Assembly (NCBI GenBank): GCA_947631215.1
Contig: CANRKN010000043.1
Location: 1 to 15,452, forward strand
Length of the DNA: 15,452 bases
From: an uncultured Oscillospiraceae bacterium
GTDB lineage: Bacteria; Bacillota_A; Clostridia; Oscillospirales; Oscillospiraceae
Reading direction: 5' to 3'
Shown here: piece after piece, positions 6,621-15,235 of the stretch
Numbering within the stretch: position 1 is the stretch's first letter
Layout of the letters: each line of letters begins with the position of its first letter
The notes under the pieces: model-generated
Databases searched by the model: none
The model's input: only the letters and a program-made list of their open reading frames with translations
Told to the model about the DNA's origin: nothing
Program-made: the position numbers and the translations under genes

Positions 6621-7640
6621 TTATTCCGCCACCCTCAGCTCCACGCCCTGGACGGACACATAGTCCACCTGGCCCAGGTCGATGGGCGAGGCCAGCTTAT
6701 AGCCGCAGGAGCCAATGACACCCGTGCTCAGCATGGCGTCCACCCGCGTACCGTCCCGCAGGACCACGTACACGTCCGTAAGCTCCAGCGCCTCTTGCTC
6801 GGAATATGTGTACTCACAGGTAGCCCCCAGGGAGGTGAGCCGGAAGCTGGTCAGGGTGACGGGGACCTGGGTCCGGGCGATCTCCCCCGCGCTGTTCCAC
6901 CGCTCGCTCACCGCCTCGCAGGGCGTGGGCTCCGTGACGAACTCTATCTCGCCGGATATCTCCTCCGCCCGGGGCTCCAGGGTCACCGCAAAGCGCCAGG
7001 TGCCCGCCGCGAGGTCTGTATAGCCCAGGCCGTCCTCTGTGGGCCGCCGCAGATCCGTCAGGGTCAGCGTCCGGGGCGCGCCGTCCAGGAAGGACTCCTC
7101 CGCGCCCGCCGGAAGCCGTACGGCGCAGGTCCACAGGATGGTGGCGCGGTTATCCCGGTCATCTTCATCCGGCTCCGTGCCCTGGGAGGAGCTGACGGTT
7201 ATCACGTCGCCGCTCTCCGTGCCACCGGTGAGGTGCACCTCCCGGAAGGAATATCCTTCCCCGTCCAGCACGGTCCCAGCCGGGGCGGTCACGTCCAGCT
7301 TGATATATACGTCGTTCCGACCGGCCACGGCCTGGTCCACCGTCACAGTCCAGCCGTTCAAGGTCTGGCTCTCGCCCACCGCCGTGGTCATGTTCTCTAC
7401 CGTCGCCTGCTGGCTCTCGGTGAGCTCCTCCCCGGCACGGTCCGCGAAGAAGTCCACGAACCACTGGCTGTAGACGCCGTAGGCCGTGGCGCCCAATGCC
7501 AGCACCAGCGCCGCCGCGAGGGCGATGACCAGCGCCCGGCACCCATGGCCCCGCCGGACGGGGCCCATCTCCCCCGCCGCCAGCACCAGCGCCGGGTCCA
7601 CGCCGCCGATGGCCTCTAAAAGCCGCTCGTTCCCCTTCAT
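6621..7640 (-). CDS. Putative membrane anti-sigma factor, DUF4179-like (copy 1)
   Basis: This encodes a 339-residue single-pass protein with a cytoplasmic N-terminus (about 1-34, including LLEAIGGVDPALV), one membrane helix (about 35-55, ALVIALAAALVLALGATAYG) and a large extracytoplasmic region rich in beta-type sequence. This layout matches the DUF4179-type proteins that usually follow ECF sigma genes in Firmicutes. The N-terminus is expected to hold the sigma factor and the outer domain to sense envelope state, but that is inference from context. Its ATG shares an ATGA overlap with the sigma gene stop, a sign of translational coupling. It is paralogous to the product of 8299-9294, most clearly in the N-terminus and membrane helix; the outer domains have diverged. 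A strong terminator follows the stop. Confidence 0.8.
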   Translation of the reverse strand: MKGNERLLEAIGGVDPALVLAAGEMGPVRRGHGCRALVIALAAALVLALGATAYGVYSQWFVDFFADRAGEELTESQQATVENMTTAVGESQTLNGWTVTVDQAVAGRNDVYIKLDVTAPAGTVLDGEGYSFREVHLTGGTESGDVITVSSSQGTEPDEDDRDNRATILWTCAVRLPAGAEESFLDGAPRTLTLTDLRRPTEDGLGYTDLAAGTWRFAVTLEPRAEEISGEIEFVTEPTPCEAVSERWNSAGEIARTQVPVTLTSFRLTSLGATCEYTYSEQEALELTDVYVVLRDGTRVDAMLSTGVIGSCGYKLASPIDLGQVDYVSVQGVELRVAE

Positions 7641-8194
7641 ATGAACCCCTCCTTTTCCAAGTGCGCCCGCAGCTTCTTCCGGGTCCGGGCCAGCATGGAC
7701 TTGACCTTGCTCCGGGAAAAATCGAAAGCGCCAGCGATATCGGCGACGCTGTCCATGTACCAGTACCGGCGCAGGAACACGCCCATCTCCACCGCCGGCA
7801 GGGCCCGGACAAAGTCGTTCACTGCCCGCGTCAGTTCCTTCATGGCCAGTTCATCCTCCGGGCCGCCCGCCGCCGGGGCGCACTCCATAATCTCGTCCAG
7901 CACCAGGGGCGTCTCGCCCCCGCCCCGCTTGGCGGCGTACTTGGTCCGCCAGCGGTCCAGGGCCAGGTGCCGGGTGATCTTCCCCAGAAAGGCGGAGAGG
8001 ATGTTGGGCCGCGCGTCGGGCATGGCGTTCCACGCCCCCATCCATGTGTCATTGACGCACTCCCGGGCGTCCTCCCTATCCGCCAGGATGTTCCCCGCGA
8101 TGGCGAGGCAGTACCGGCCGTATTTGGCCTCCGTCTCCGCCACGGCCCGCTCGTCCCGGGCCCAATAGAGGTCCACGATGTCACCGTCCTTCAT
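7637..8194 (-). CDS. ECF-type RNA polymerase sigma factor (copy 1)
   Basis: This is a 185-residue sigma-70 family protein of the extracytoplasmic-function type. The region-2 part (about 15-85) includes AKYG, DARECVNDTWMGAWNAMP (regions 2.2-2.3) and the basic stretch before residue 90. A linker with RGGGETPLVL leads to region 4 (about 122-181), where DIAGAFDFSRSKVKSMLARTR is the helix-turn-helix that reads the -35 element. I start it at the ATG at 8194, because AAGGAGG lies eight bases upstream. An in-frame GTG at 8212 would put that site inside the gene. Its stop overlaps the anti-sigma start by 4 bp. It has its own promoter at 8245-8250. The target regulon is not visible here. Confidence 0.92.
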   Translation of the reverse strand: MKDGDIVDLYWARDERAVAETEAKYGRYCLAIAGNILADREDARECVNDTWMGAWNAMPDARPNILSAFLGKITRHLALDRWRTKYAAKRGGGETPLVLDEIMECAPAAGGPEDELAMKELTRAVNDFVRALPAVEMGVFLRRYWYMDSVADIAGAFDFSRSKVKSMLARTRKKLRAHLEKEGFI

Positions 8195-8244
8195 GGCCTT
8201 CGCCTCCTTCACCCATCCAGTCGGAAAAAACGGCTCCCGGTCGC

Positions 8245-8250
8245 ATTATA
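8245..8250 (-). promoter_or_regulatory. Extended -10 promoter for sigma copy 1
   Basis: On the minus strand TATAAT is preceded by TG one base upstream (TGCTATAAT), an extended -10 element. At the correct spacing the -35 position reads only GTTTTG. That position and the spacer lie within the terminator hairpin of the upstream anti-sigma gene. Transcription would start near 8238, about 44 nt before the start codon. Confidence 0.65.
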
Positions 8251-8254
8251 GCAT

Positions 8255-8285
8255 AAAAAATGCCGGGCAAAACCCGGCATTTTTT
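8255..8285. terminator. Symmetric rho-independent terminator between the two sigma cassettes
   Basis: The 13-base arms (8255-8267 and 8273-8285) are perfectly complementary: TGCCGGG/CCCGGCA flanked by A6 and T6, with a 5-nt loop. It lies 13 nt beyond the stop of anti-sigma copy 2 and ends that transcript on the minus strand. Its symmetry would let it work in both directions. Confidence 0.93.
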
Positions 8286-8298
8286 GTATTATGTAAAC

Positions 8299-9294
8299 TC
8301 ATTCCGGCATGGGCACGGTGTACCCCGCCGGGAGCTGGATATAGGCGATCTCCTCCGGCAGCACCGGTGCCGCCAGCTGGTAGCGGCAGTCAGCCATATG
8401 GCTGCCAAAGCCGCCGCCGGAGAAACCGGTGGGCACCACGGTGCCGTCCTTCAGCACCACGGAGAGGGGCAACCCGTCCCCGAGCTCCTTCTCTTTTTCG
8501 CTCCGGTACTGTACCCGCAGGCGCAGGGGCCGCACCTCCAGGGACAGGAGCGTGACGTCGTAATAGCTCTCGGTGACCTCTCCGTCCTCATAGGACAAGC
8601 GCCGGCCCTTGCAGGGGAAGGGCTCGCTCAAAAGTTCCACCGCCTGGGCATCCCGGTCAGGCAGGTCCAGCGTAAAGCGCCAGGGCCCTTCGGCCACGGT
8701 CCTGCCGTCCGCCGTGACACTGTCGAATGCCAAGGTCAGGGGTCGGCCGTCCAAATAGGCGGCCTCGCCGCTCACAGACTCCACGCTTTGCGACCAGACG
8801 CAGTACCAGGCCCCAGCCTCCTGGTAATAGGTCAGGCTCTCGCTCCGCTGGGAGAAGTGTATCTCCTGGCCGTCGGCGTCCAGGATGGCCGCGCCCTCCA
8901 GCTTGCAGTCATCCGCCGGGACTGTGCCCGCGGGCGGGTCGATGCGGGTCTTCACGTATATGTCGTACTGGTCCGCCAGGGCGGTCTCCACCGTCACCGT
9001 CCAGCCGTCCGCCGTCACGCTCTGGCCCACATCCACGGCGGCGCCCTCGATATAGGCCTCCTGCCCTTGGGTCAGGGGTTCCCTGTCCCGGTTGGAAAAC
9101 CAGGTCTTGAACCAGTCCGCCCCGCTGAGGTAGCCGTAGGCCGTGGCGCCCAACGCCAGCACCAGCGCCGCGGCCAGGGCAATCATCAACGCCCTGCGGC
9201 CCGTGCTGCGGCGCTCTTGCGCACCCATCCGGGCGTCCTGCACCAGTTCCGGGTCCACACAGGCAAACGCCTCCAATAGCTTTTCACCGGCCAT
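8299..9294 (-). CDS. Putative membrane anti-sigma factor, DUF4179-like (copy 2)
   Basis: This encodes a 331-residue paralogue of the protein at 6621-7640 with the same plan: a short cytoplasmic N-terminus (KLLEAFACVDPELV), one membrane helix (about 34-54, nearly identical to copy 1) and a large outer domain. The DNA of the helix region is also closely similar to copy 1, so the duplication is probably not ancient. The outer domain differs much more, which would suit a different signal. I chose the ATG at 9294, with GGAGG nine bases upstream; a longer frame reaching 9324 has no supporting site. It overlaps the end of sigma copy 2 by 11 bp. The role as anti-sigma factor is inferred from position and family resemblance. 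Confidence 0.78.
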   Translation of the reverse strand: MAGEKLLEAFACVDPELVQDARMGAQERRSTGRRALMIALAAALVLALGATAYGYLSGADWFKTWFSNRDREPLTQGQEAYIEGAAVDVGQSVTADGWTVTVETALADQYDIYVKTRIDPPAGTVPADDCKLEGAAILDADGQEIHFSQRSESLTYYQEAGAWYCVWSQSVESVSGEAAYLDGRPLTLAFDSVTADGRTVAEGPWRFTLDLPDRDAQAVELLSEPFPCKGRRLSYEDGEVTESYYDVTLLSLEVRPLRLRVQYRSEKEKELGDGLPLSVVLKDGTVVPTGFSGGGFGSHMADCRYQLAAPVLPEEIAYIQLPAGYTVPMPE

Positions 9295-9850
9295 CACAGA
9301 ACCCCTCCTTCCGCAAGTATGCAAGCAGTTTCTTCCGCGTCCTCGCCAGCATGGACTTCACCTTGCTCTGGGAAAAGCCAAAAGTCCCGGCGATGTCCAT
9401 GATGCTGTCCAGGTACCAGTACCGGCAGAGGAACACCCGCCGCTCCGTGTCCGGCAGCGCCCGGACGAAGGCGGCCACCGCCCGGCCCAGCTCCTTCGCC
9501 TCCAACGCCGCCTCCGCGCTCTCCCCGCCGGGGACACATTCCGATAGCTCCTCCAGTACCAGCGGCGTCTCGCCGCCGCCCCGCTTCTGGGTCCGGGCGG
9601 CCTTCCAGCGGTTGAGGGCCACCCGCCGGGTGATGGCGGCGAGGTATGCCCCCAGCCGGGCGGGCCGGTCCTCCGGCATGGCGTTCCAGGCGCCAAGCCA
9701 TGTATCGTTGACACACTCCTCCGCGTCCGCGCCGTCGGATAAGATGTTCCGGGCCACAGTGAGGCACCAGCCACCGTATTTTGCCTGGCTCTCCGCCACG
9801 GCCCGCTCGTCCCTGGCCCAGTACAGGTCCACGATCCGCTCGTCCTCCAT
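9284..9850 (-). CDS. ECF-type RNA polymerase sigma factor (copy 2)
   Basis: This is a 188-residue sigma factor that aligns with copy 1 without a gap over 184 residues, with about 66% identity by hand count. Region 2 contains ADAEECVNDTWLGAWNAMP. Region 4 contains DIAGTFGFSQSKVKSMLARTR, where the recognition helix differs from copy 1 at few positions (SQSKVKS against SRSKVKS), so the two may read similar -35 elements. The last four residues (CDGR) are an extension absent from copy 1, and they create the longer overlap with its anti-sigma gene. The ATG at 9850 has AAAGGGGG seven bases upstream; an in-frame GTG at 9868 is a poorer start. I found no convincing SigA promoter upstream. Confidence 0.92.
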   Translation of the reverse strand: MEDERIVDLYWARDERAVAESQAKYGGWCLTVARNILSDGADAEECVNDTWLGAWNAMPEDRPARLGAYLAAITRRVALNRWKAARTQKRGGGETPLVLEELSECVPGGESAEAALEAKELGRAVAAFVRALPDTERRVFLCRYWYLDSIMDIAGTFGFSQSKVKSMLARTRKKLLAYLRKEGFCDGR

Positions 9851-9926
9851 GCCGCCGCCCCCTTTCACCTATATAGTCAACAAATATAGCCTTTGGTCGC
9901 GGATTATTTTAAAAAGCCTCGCAGAG

Positions 9927-9946
9927 TTCGCCGCCGGAGCGGCGAA
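9927..9946. repeat. Short GC hairpin upstream of sigma copy 2
   Basis: TTCGCCGC and GCGGCGAA form a perfect 8-bp stem with a CGGA loop. It is about 80 nt upstream of the sigma gene. On the minus strand the U-rich run precedes rather than follows the stem, so it is not a standard terminator for the operon upstream. Confidence 0.5.
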
Positions 9947-9957
9947 AAAAGTTAGAT

Positions 9958-9990
9958 ATGATTTCCGGGGGCGTGTACCTCGGAAATCAT
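9958..9990. repeat. Inverted repeat, 10-bp arms
   Basis: ATGATTTCCG (9958-9967) and CGGAAATCAT (9981-9990) are perfect inverted arms around a 13-nt loop. It belongs to a run of hairpins filling the gap between the ugpC-like gene and sigma copy 2. Its role is unknown; protein binding or 3'-end RNA structure are both possible. Confidence 0.6.
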
Positions 9991-10002
9991 ACTTATCGGC
10001 AT

Positions 10003-10045
10003 GCAAACGTGAACGTCCCCGCCCATTCGGGCGGGGACGCTTTGC
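10003..10045 (-). terminator. Very stable hairpin, probable terminator of the nag/ABC operon
   Basis: An 11-bp perfect GC stem (CGTCCCCGCCC with GGGCGGGGACG, 10014-10039) has an outer GCAAA/TTTGC stem. On the minus strand it is followed by TTCACGTTTGC, a poor U-tract. It is the most stable structure after the ugpC-like gene, but termination efficiency is uncertain. Confidence 0.45.
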
Positions 10046-10099
10046 GCTGCAGCATGCCGCAGCTTTTTCGTTTGGAAGGAGCTTGCTCCTTTCAAACGA
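10046..10099. repeat. Two adjacent hairpins just after the ugpC stop
   Basis: An 18-base near-palindrome (10046-10063, GCTGC...GCAGC around GCATGC) is followed by a near-perfect inverted repeat with 14-base arms (10068-10081 and 10086-10099, CGTTTGGAAGGAG type, one mismatch). The second begins one base after the ugpC stop codon on the minus strand. Such structures often protect mRNA 3' ends. Neither has a proper minus-strand U-tract. Confidence 0.55.
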
Positions 10100-10100
10100 C

Positions 10101-11206
<1,106 letters not shown>

Positions 11207-11219
<13 letters not shown>

Positions 11220-11290
11220 AGCTTCAGGCCGTAAGGGCAATGCCTCCGCAAATACCCCCTCGTCCGGGAAGAGCGAAACTTCCCGTCCAT
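11207..11290 (-). CDS. Possible short leader ORF overlapping the ugpC start
   Basis: On the minus strand an ATG at 11290 opens a 27-codon frame, very rich in Arg and beginning MDGKFRSSR. It stops at 11207-11209, 13 nt inside the ugpC-like gene. GGAG lies 10 nt before its ATG. Because ugpC itself lacks a good ribosome binding site, translation of this frame could deliver ribosomes to the ugpC start. Chance occurrence is equally plausible, and I recognise no homologue. Confidence 0.2.
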
Positions 11291-11433
11291 TACGACAGGT
11301 CTCCACACTGCCGCACCGCCGGCCCGGCGGAAATTTATCCTCCTTTTTTACGGTCCCGCGGCGCTATGGTAGAGGAGTAACGGCGAAGGACCTGTTTGAC
11401 AAAGTTATGTGATTGTGCCCAAATTTTCTGACT
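11220..11433 (-). other. ugpC leader region between nagA and ugpC
   Basis: This 214-nt gap contains several structures on the minus strand: a 15-base near-perfect palindrome CCGCCGGGCCGGCGG near 11317-11331, a 7-bp hairpin CGGGAAG/CTTCCCG (11265-11285), and a strong Shine-Dalgarno-like AAAAAAGGAGGAT near 11335-11347 that has no ATG, GTG or TTG at a proper distance. A weak extended -10 candidate (TGGTAAAAT, with TTGCAT 17 bp upstream) lies inside the last codons of nagA near 11446-11451. I do not recognise a known riboswitch. Confidence 0.4.
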
Positions 11434-12546
11434 TTACGTTGCTATTTTACCATGGAATATGACGGAATGCAAGGACAAATCACCATTTAATACGGCGATA
11501 TTTGCCTTTTTTCCCACATCCAGGCTGCCGTAGTGGTCATAAATGCCCAGAGCCTTGGCCGGATTGACCGCCGCGGCGGTCACCGCGGTGTGCAGGTCCA
11601 GGCCGAAGCCCACCGCCCGGACCATGCCGCCCATCAGGTCCGTGATGGACCCGGCGATGGTGCCGTCCGCCAGGGTAGCCAGGGGGCCCTTGACGAAGAT
11701 GTCCTGGCCGCCCAGCTCATACTGGCCGTCGGGCATGCCGCAGGCCCGCAGGGAGTCGCTGATGATGATGACCCTGTCCTTGCCGAACAGCTTGAACACC
11801 GCCCGGATGACGGCGGGGTGGATGTGCACGCCGTCGCAGATGAGCTCCACCCGGCAGTCGGAGTCGGACGCAGCCCCCACGGGCCCCGGGGCCCGGTGGC
11901 CGAAGGGGTTCATGGCGTTGAAGAGGTGGGTCGCCTGCTTGGCGCCCGCGTCGAAGGCCGCCATGGCCTGGTCATAGTCGCAGGCGGTGTGGGCCACGCT
12001 GACTGTGACCTCATCCTTCACCTTCTGAATGAAGTCGATGGCACCCGGGGCCTCCGGCGCCAGGGAGACCAGCTTCACCAGGCCCCCGGACAGCTCCTTC
12101 AAATGCAGCAGCAGCGCCGGGTCCGGGTCGTGTATCCAGGCGCCGTTCTGGGCGCCCTTCTTGGCCTGGGAGAGGAACGGCCCCTCCAGGTTCACGCCCA
12201 CCAGGTCCGCGCCGGATTTAGCGCCCGCCTTATGCTCCGCCGCGACGCTACATATCTTCTCCAGCTGGGGCACGTCCAGCGTCATGCCCGCGGGGCATAT
12301 CTGGGTCACGCCCCGGCTCAGCTCATAGTCCGCCATGGTCTGCAGCCCCGCGGCGTCCCCGTCGGAGAAGTCCGCGCCCCGGCAGCCGTGGAAGTGAAGG
12401 TCCGTGAGGCCGGGGATGACCCAGCAGCCGGACACATCTATGGTCTCTCCGCCCGCCTCGGCGGTTATAATACCGTCCTCCACGCACACGTCCCGGAGGA
12501 CGAAACCCTTCAGCGGGTCGAATACCCGTCCGCCTGTCAGCCGCAT
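11434..12546 (-). CDS. nagA: N-acetylglucosamine-6-phosphate deacetylase
   Basis: This is a 370-residue amidohydrolase-superfamily enzyme. It removes acetate from GlcNAc-6-P to give glucosamine-6-P, the substrate of NagB. Visible motifs are HFHG (51-54), the metal ligand Glu121 in NLEGPF, AHT (His186), THLFNAM (His207), DGVHI (His241) and the catalytic Asp264 in ISDS. Length and motif order are normal for the family. The ATG at 12546 lies within the last codons of nagB (10-bp overlap), so the two are translationally coupled in the order nagB-nagA. The enzyme is cytosolic. The following gene, the ABC ATPase, is separated by a longer leader. Confidence 0.95.
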   Translation of the reverse strand: MRLTGGRVFDPLKGFVLRDVCVEDGIITAEAGGETIDVSGCWVIPGLTDLHFHGCRGADFSDGDAAGLQTMADYELSRGVTQICPAGMTLDVPQLEKICSVAAEHKAGAKSGADLVGVNLEGPFLSQAKKGAQNGAWIHDPDPALLLHLKELSGGLVKLVSLAPEAPGAIDFIQKVKDEVTVSVAHTACDYDQAMAAFDAGAKQATHLFNAMNPFGHRAPGPVGAASDSDCRVELICDGVHIHPAVIRAVFKLFGKDRVIIISDSLRACGMPDGQYELGGQDIFVKGPLATLADGTIAGSITDLMGGMVRAVGFGLDLHTAVTAAAVNPAKALGIYDHYGSLDVGKKANIAVLNGDLSLHSVIFHGKIAT

Positions 12547-13289
12547 ATGGCCACCCCCGCCTCAATGAGGCCGGCCAGGGCCGCCTTGTCGCCCACCAGC
12601 ACCACGTCCGGGTGCACCTGCAATATGGACGCGGGCACATGGGGGTCGATGGGGCCGGCGAAGGCGTCCTTCACGGCCTGGGCCTTGTCGGCGCCGCTGA
12701 CCACCACCAGCACCTTCTTCGCCCGCATGATGGCGCCCACGCCCATGGTCAGGGCCTTCTTGGGCACCTCGTCGGCACTGGCAAAGAAGCGGGCATTGGC
12801 CTCGATGGTGGACTGTGTAAGCTCCACCACGTGGGTGGGCACGGTGAACGTGTCCGCCGGCTCGTTGAAGCCGATGTGGCCGTTGCGGCCCATGCCCAGC
12901 AGCTGGATATCCGCCGGGCCCAGCTTTTGCAGCAGCGCCTCATACCGGGCGCACTCCGCCTCCGGGTCCGCCGTCTTGCCGCCGGGGACATTGGTGCGGG
13001 ATTTGTCGATGTTCACGTGGTCGAAGAGGTTGGTGTTCATAAAGTAGCGGTAGCTCTGGTCGTGGGTGCCGTCCAGGCCCGCGTACTCGTCCAGGTTCAC
13101 GGTGGTGACCCGGGAGAAGTCCAGGTCGCCCGCCTTATAGGCGGCGATCAGGTTTTGATAGAGCCCCACCGGCGTGGACCCGGTGGCCAGGCCCAGGATG
13201 CAGTCGGGCTTGGCGATGATCTGGGCCGCCATGACGGCGGCCGCCTTGCGGCTCATGGCCTCGTAGTTTTCAGTGCAGTATATCCTCAT
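12537..13289 (-). CDS. nagB: Glucosamine-6-phosphate deaminase
   Basis: This is a 250-residue enzyme that converts glucosamine-6-P to fructose-6-P and ammonia, linking amino-sugar use to glycolysis. Motifs are GLATGSTP (33-40), LDEY with Asp67, and GMGRNGHIGFNEP (132-144) with His138 and Glu143. The position of the E. coli Asp141 is Asn136; as I recall, the short Gram-positive enzymes also have Asn here, so I do not call it inactive. The length fits the short Bacillus type rather than the 266-residue allosteric E. coli form. The start ATG has GGAGG seven bases upstream, 14 nt after the stop of the permease gene, which places it in the same operon. Confidence 0.96.
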   Translation of the reverse strand: MRIYCTENYEAMSRKAAAVMAAQIIAKPDCILGLATGSTPVGLYQNLIAAYKAGDLDFSRVTTVNLDEYAGLDGTHDQSYRYFMNTNLFDHVNIDKSRTNVPGGKTADPEAECARYEALLQKLGPADIQLLGMGRNGHIGFNEPADTFTVPTHVVELTQSTIEANARFFASADEVPKKALTMGVGAIMRAKKVLVVVSGADKAQAVKDAFAGPIDPHVPASILQVHPDVVLVGDKAALAGLIEAGVAICG

Positions 13290-13303
13290 GATATATCCTC
13301 CTT

Positions 13304-14215
13304 TTAGCCTTTCACGGCCCCCATGGTGATGCCCTGGGTAAAGTATTTCTGGAAGATGATGAACACAGTCAGGATGGGCACCGCGGCCAGGGCCGCGCCG
13401 GCCATGATCAGACCGTAGTCGGTGCTCAGCTCCGCCTGCAGCTGGGCGATGCCCAGAGAGATGGTCAGGTTGCTGGTGCTGGACAGCATGATCAGCTGCA
13501 TGAAGTAGTCGTTCCAGGAGTTGATGAAGGTGAAGATGGCCAGCGCGCCCACGCCGGGCTTTACCAGCGGCACCACGATCCGCAAAAACGTCTTGGCCTC
13601 GCTGGCGCCGTCGATGCGGGCGGCCTCCAGCATCTCCCCGGGGATGCCCTCGGAGAACTGCTTCATGAGGAACACGCCGAAGGGCCAGCCCACGATGGGA
13701 AAGATCACCGCCCCCATCTTGTCATAGAGCTTCAGGGCGTTCATCTCCCGGATCAGGGGGATGAGGATGACCTGCTTGGGCAGGGCCATGGCGCAGATGA
13801 TGACGCTGAACACAAGCCCCCGGCCCACGAACCGCTTTTTCGCCAGGGAATACCCCGCCATAGTGGCGGTGATGCACGTCAGGACCATGGAGGCCACCGC
13901 CATCCATACTGTATTGATGAGCCACCGGATGGCCGCCGGGACCGTGGGGCCGGTGACGACCTCGTCTGTGAAGGGGATGGGGATGCTGAACAGGGGCGCC
14001 GACCGGCGGCTGAACAGCTTTTCGTAGTTCGTCAGCACCCACTCGCTGGGCCACCAGGCCGGGGTGGTGGAGTTAATCTCCTTCATGGTCTTGAAGGAGC
14101 CCGTGACGATCCAGTACAGGGGGAACAGGAACAGGAACGCCATCACCAGCAGTATGATCACGCTGATGACCTTATAGGGGGTGGTATGGTGTACGCCGTG
14201 ATTGAGGTTATTCAT
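13304..14215 (-). CDS. Carbohydrate ABC transporter permease, MalG type
   Basis: This is a 303-residue inner-membrane permease with about six spans. The first span (about 16-38) follows a short cytoplasmic N-terminus. The EAA loop (EAARIDGASEAKTFLRIVVP, 197-216) docks on the ATPase. The C-terminal GITMGAVKG is typical of MalG/UgpE-like subunits. It starts at an ATG with GAGGAGG upstream, and that site overlaps the end of the MalF-like gene. With that gene it forms the heterodimeric channel. Its neighbours nagB and nagA suggest an N-acetylglucosamine, chitobiose or other HexNAc-containing substrate, by context only. Confidence 0.93.
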   Translation of the reverse strand: MNNLNHGVHHTTPYKVISVIILLVMAFLFLFPLYWIVTGSFKTMKEINSTTPAWWPSEWVLTNYEKLFSRRSAPLFSIPIPFTDEVVTGPTVPAAIRWLINTVWMAVASMVLTCITATMAGYSLAKKRFVGRGLVFSVIICAMALPKQVILIPLIREMNALKLYDKMGAVIFPIVGWPFGVFLMKQFSEGIPGEMLEAARIDGASEAKTFLRIVVPLVKPGVGALAIFTFINSWNDYFMQLIMLSSTSNLTISLGIAQLQAELSTDYGLIMAGAALAAVPILTVFIIFQKYFTQGITMGAVKG

Positions 14216-14227
14216 GTCTCCACCTCC

Positions 14228-15136
14228 TCAATAGCTGGTGTCCGCCTTGGCCAGCTTGAACTGGACGGCGGAGAAGATGGCGATGATGATGGCCAGGATC
14301 ACGCCCATGGCGTTGCCGTAGCCGTAATGGTACAGCTTGAACGCCTGGTAATAGATGTAGTACATGATGGTGTCCGTACTGTGGTTCGGCCCGCCGGAGG
14401 TCAGCAACTGTATCAGGGCGAAGCACTGGAAGGAGTTTATGGTGGTGATGACCATGATGTACAGGGTGGTGGGCATGATCTGGGGCCACTTGATCTTCCA
14501 GAACACCTGCAGGTCGTTGGCCCCGTCCACCTGGGCGGCCTCCACAAGGGAGTTATCCACATTGCCCAGGGCGGACACATACAGCACGATGGGCTGGCCC
14601 ACGGAGGTGGTCAGCAGGATCAGTATGATACACCCCAGGGCGAAGCGCTCGTCGCCCAGCCAGTTGATGTTTTTCTCGATGATACCCAGGCCCTTGCCGA
14701 TGTAGTTGAAGATGCCGTAGTAGTTGTTGTACATCCACTTCCACACCACGGTCACGGCCACGGAGCCGGTGACCACGGGCAGGTAGAAGATGCACCGGAA
14801 CGCCGAGCGGATGGGCCCCCGCATCTTATAGATGGCGGAGCTGACCCACAGAGAGAAGGCACAGGTCACCGGCACGGAGACGATCACGATGACCAGGGTG
14901 TTTTTCAGGGCCTTGAGAAAGGCCGGGTCCTTGAATAGGTCCTTGTAGTTCTGCAGGCCGATGAAGATATCCTGCCGGTCCTTGCCCATGGTGGCGTCGA
15001 AAAAGCTGGTGTAGACGCACATGATCATGGGGTACACCACGAACCCCACGAAGAAGATCAGGCTTGGCAGCAGGAAGAGATATCCTGAGATGGTCTCCCG
15101 CCGCACCAGCGCCTTGCTCATGGATGATCTGCGCAA
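14228..15136 (-). CDS. Carbohydrate ABC transporter permease, MalF type
   Basis: This is a 302-residue polytopic permease. The first span is at about 18-42 (YLFLLPSLIFFVGFVVYP, a common MalF/UgpA-like opening), and the EAA loop (EAAQVDGANDLQVFWKIKWP) is at 199-218. The N-terminal extended loop between spans 1 and 2 is short, as in the Gram-positive lactose/multiple-sugar type. The start is set by the ribosome binding site: AAGGAGG lies nine bases before a TTG at 15136, while the first ATG (15121) is 24 bases away, so I prefer the TTG. It is followed after 12 bp by the MalG-type gene and preceded by the solute-binding protein gene. Confidence 0.92.
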   Translation of the reverse strand: MRRSSMSKALVRRETISGYLFLLPSLIFFVGFVVYPMIMCVYTSFFDATMGKDRQDIFIGLQNYKDLFKDPAFLKALKNTLVIVIVSVPVTCAFSLWVSSAIYKMRGPIRSAFRCIFYLPVVTGSVAVTVVWKWMYNNYYGIFNYIGKGLGIIEKNINWLGDERFALGCIILILLTTSVGQPIVLYVSALGNVDNSLVEAAQVDGANDLQVFWKIKWPQIMPTTLYIMVITTINSFQCFALIQLLTSGGPNHSTDTIMYYIYYQAFKLYHYGYGNAMGVILAIIIAIFSAVQFKLAKADTSY

Positions 15137-15235
15137 GCCGATCAGCCTCCTTCCTTGTTCTTCTTATTTTCGGGGCACACAGCTCCGTCCGGATGTTCCG
15201 CCCGGGCGGAGGTGTCTGCCTCGGGAAAAGGGCAA

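Noticed and set aside
6603..6626. TTGACATAATAC on the minus strand at the end of anti-sigma copy 1 as a promoter
   Set aside because: No -10 element occurs at 16-18 bp, and a terminator lies immediately downstream. The motif is explained by the duplicated 3' flank.
9861..9905. SigA promoter for sigma copy 2 using TTGACT, TATATT or AATAAT elements
   Set aside because: The boxes are not at workable spacing from each other or from the start codon. Only a loose resemblance to the region upstream of sigma copy 1 (AATAAT-like then GCGACC) remains.
11400..11420. GTGATTGTGCC shared with the region upstream of the amt promoter (near 3619-3631)
   Set aside because: An 11-base match is expected by chance in a window this size, and its orientation relative to the two genes differs.
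12537..13289. NagB as an inactive enzyme because Asn136 replaces the E. coli Asp141
   Set aside because: All other active-site motifs are intact, and Asn at this position is, as I recall, normal in short Gram-positive NagB proteins.
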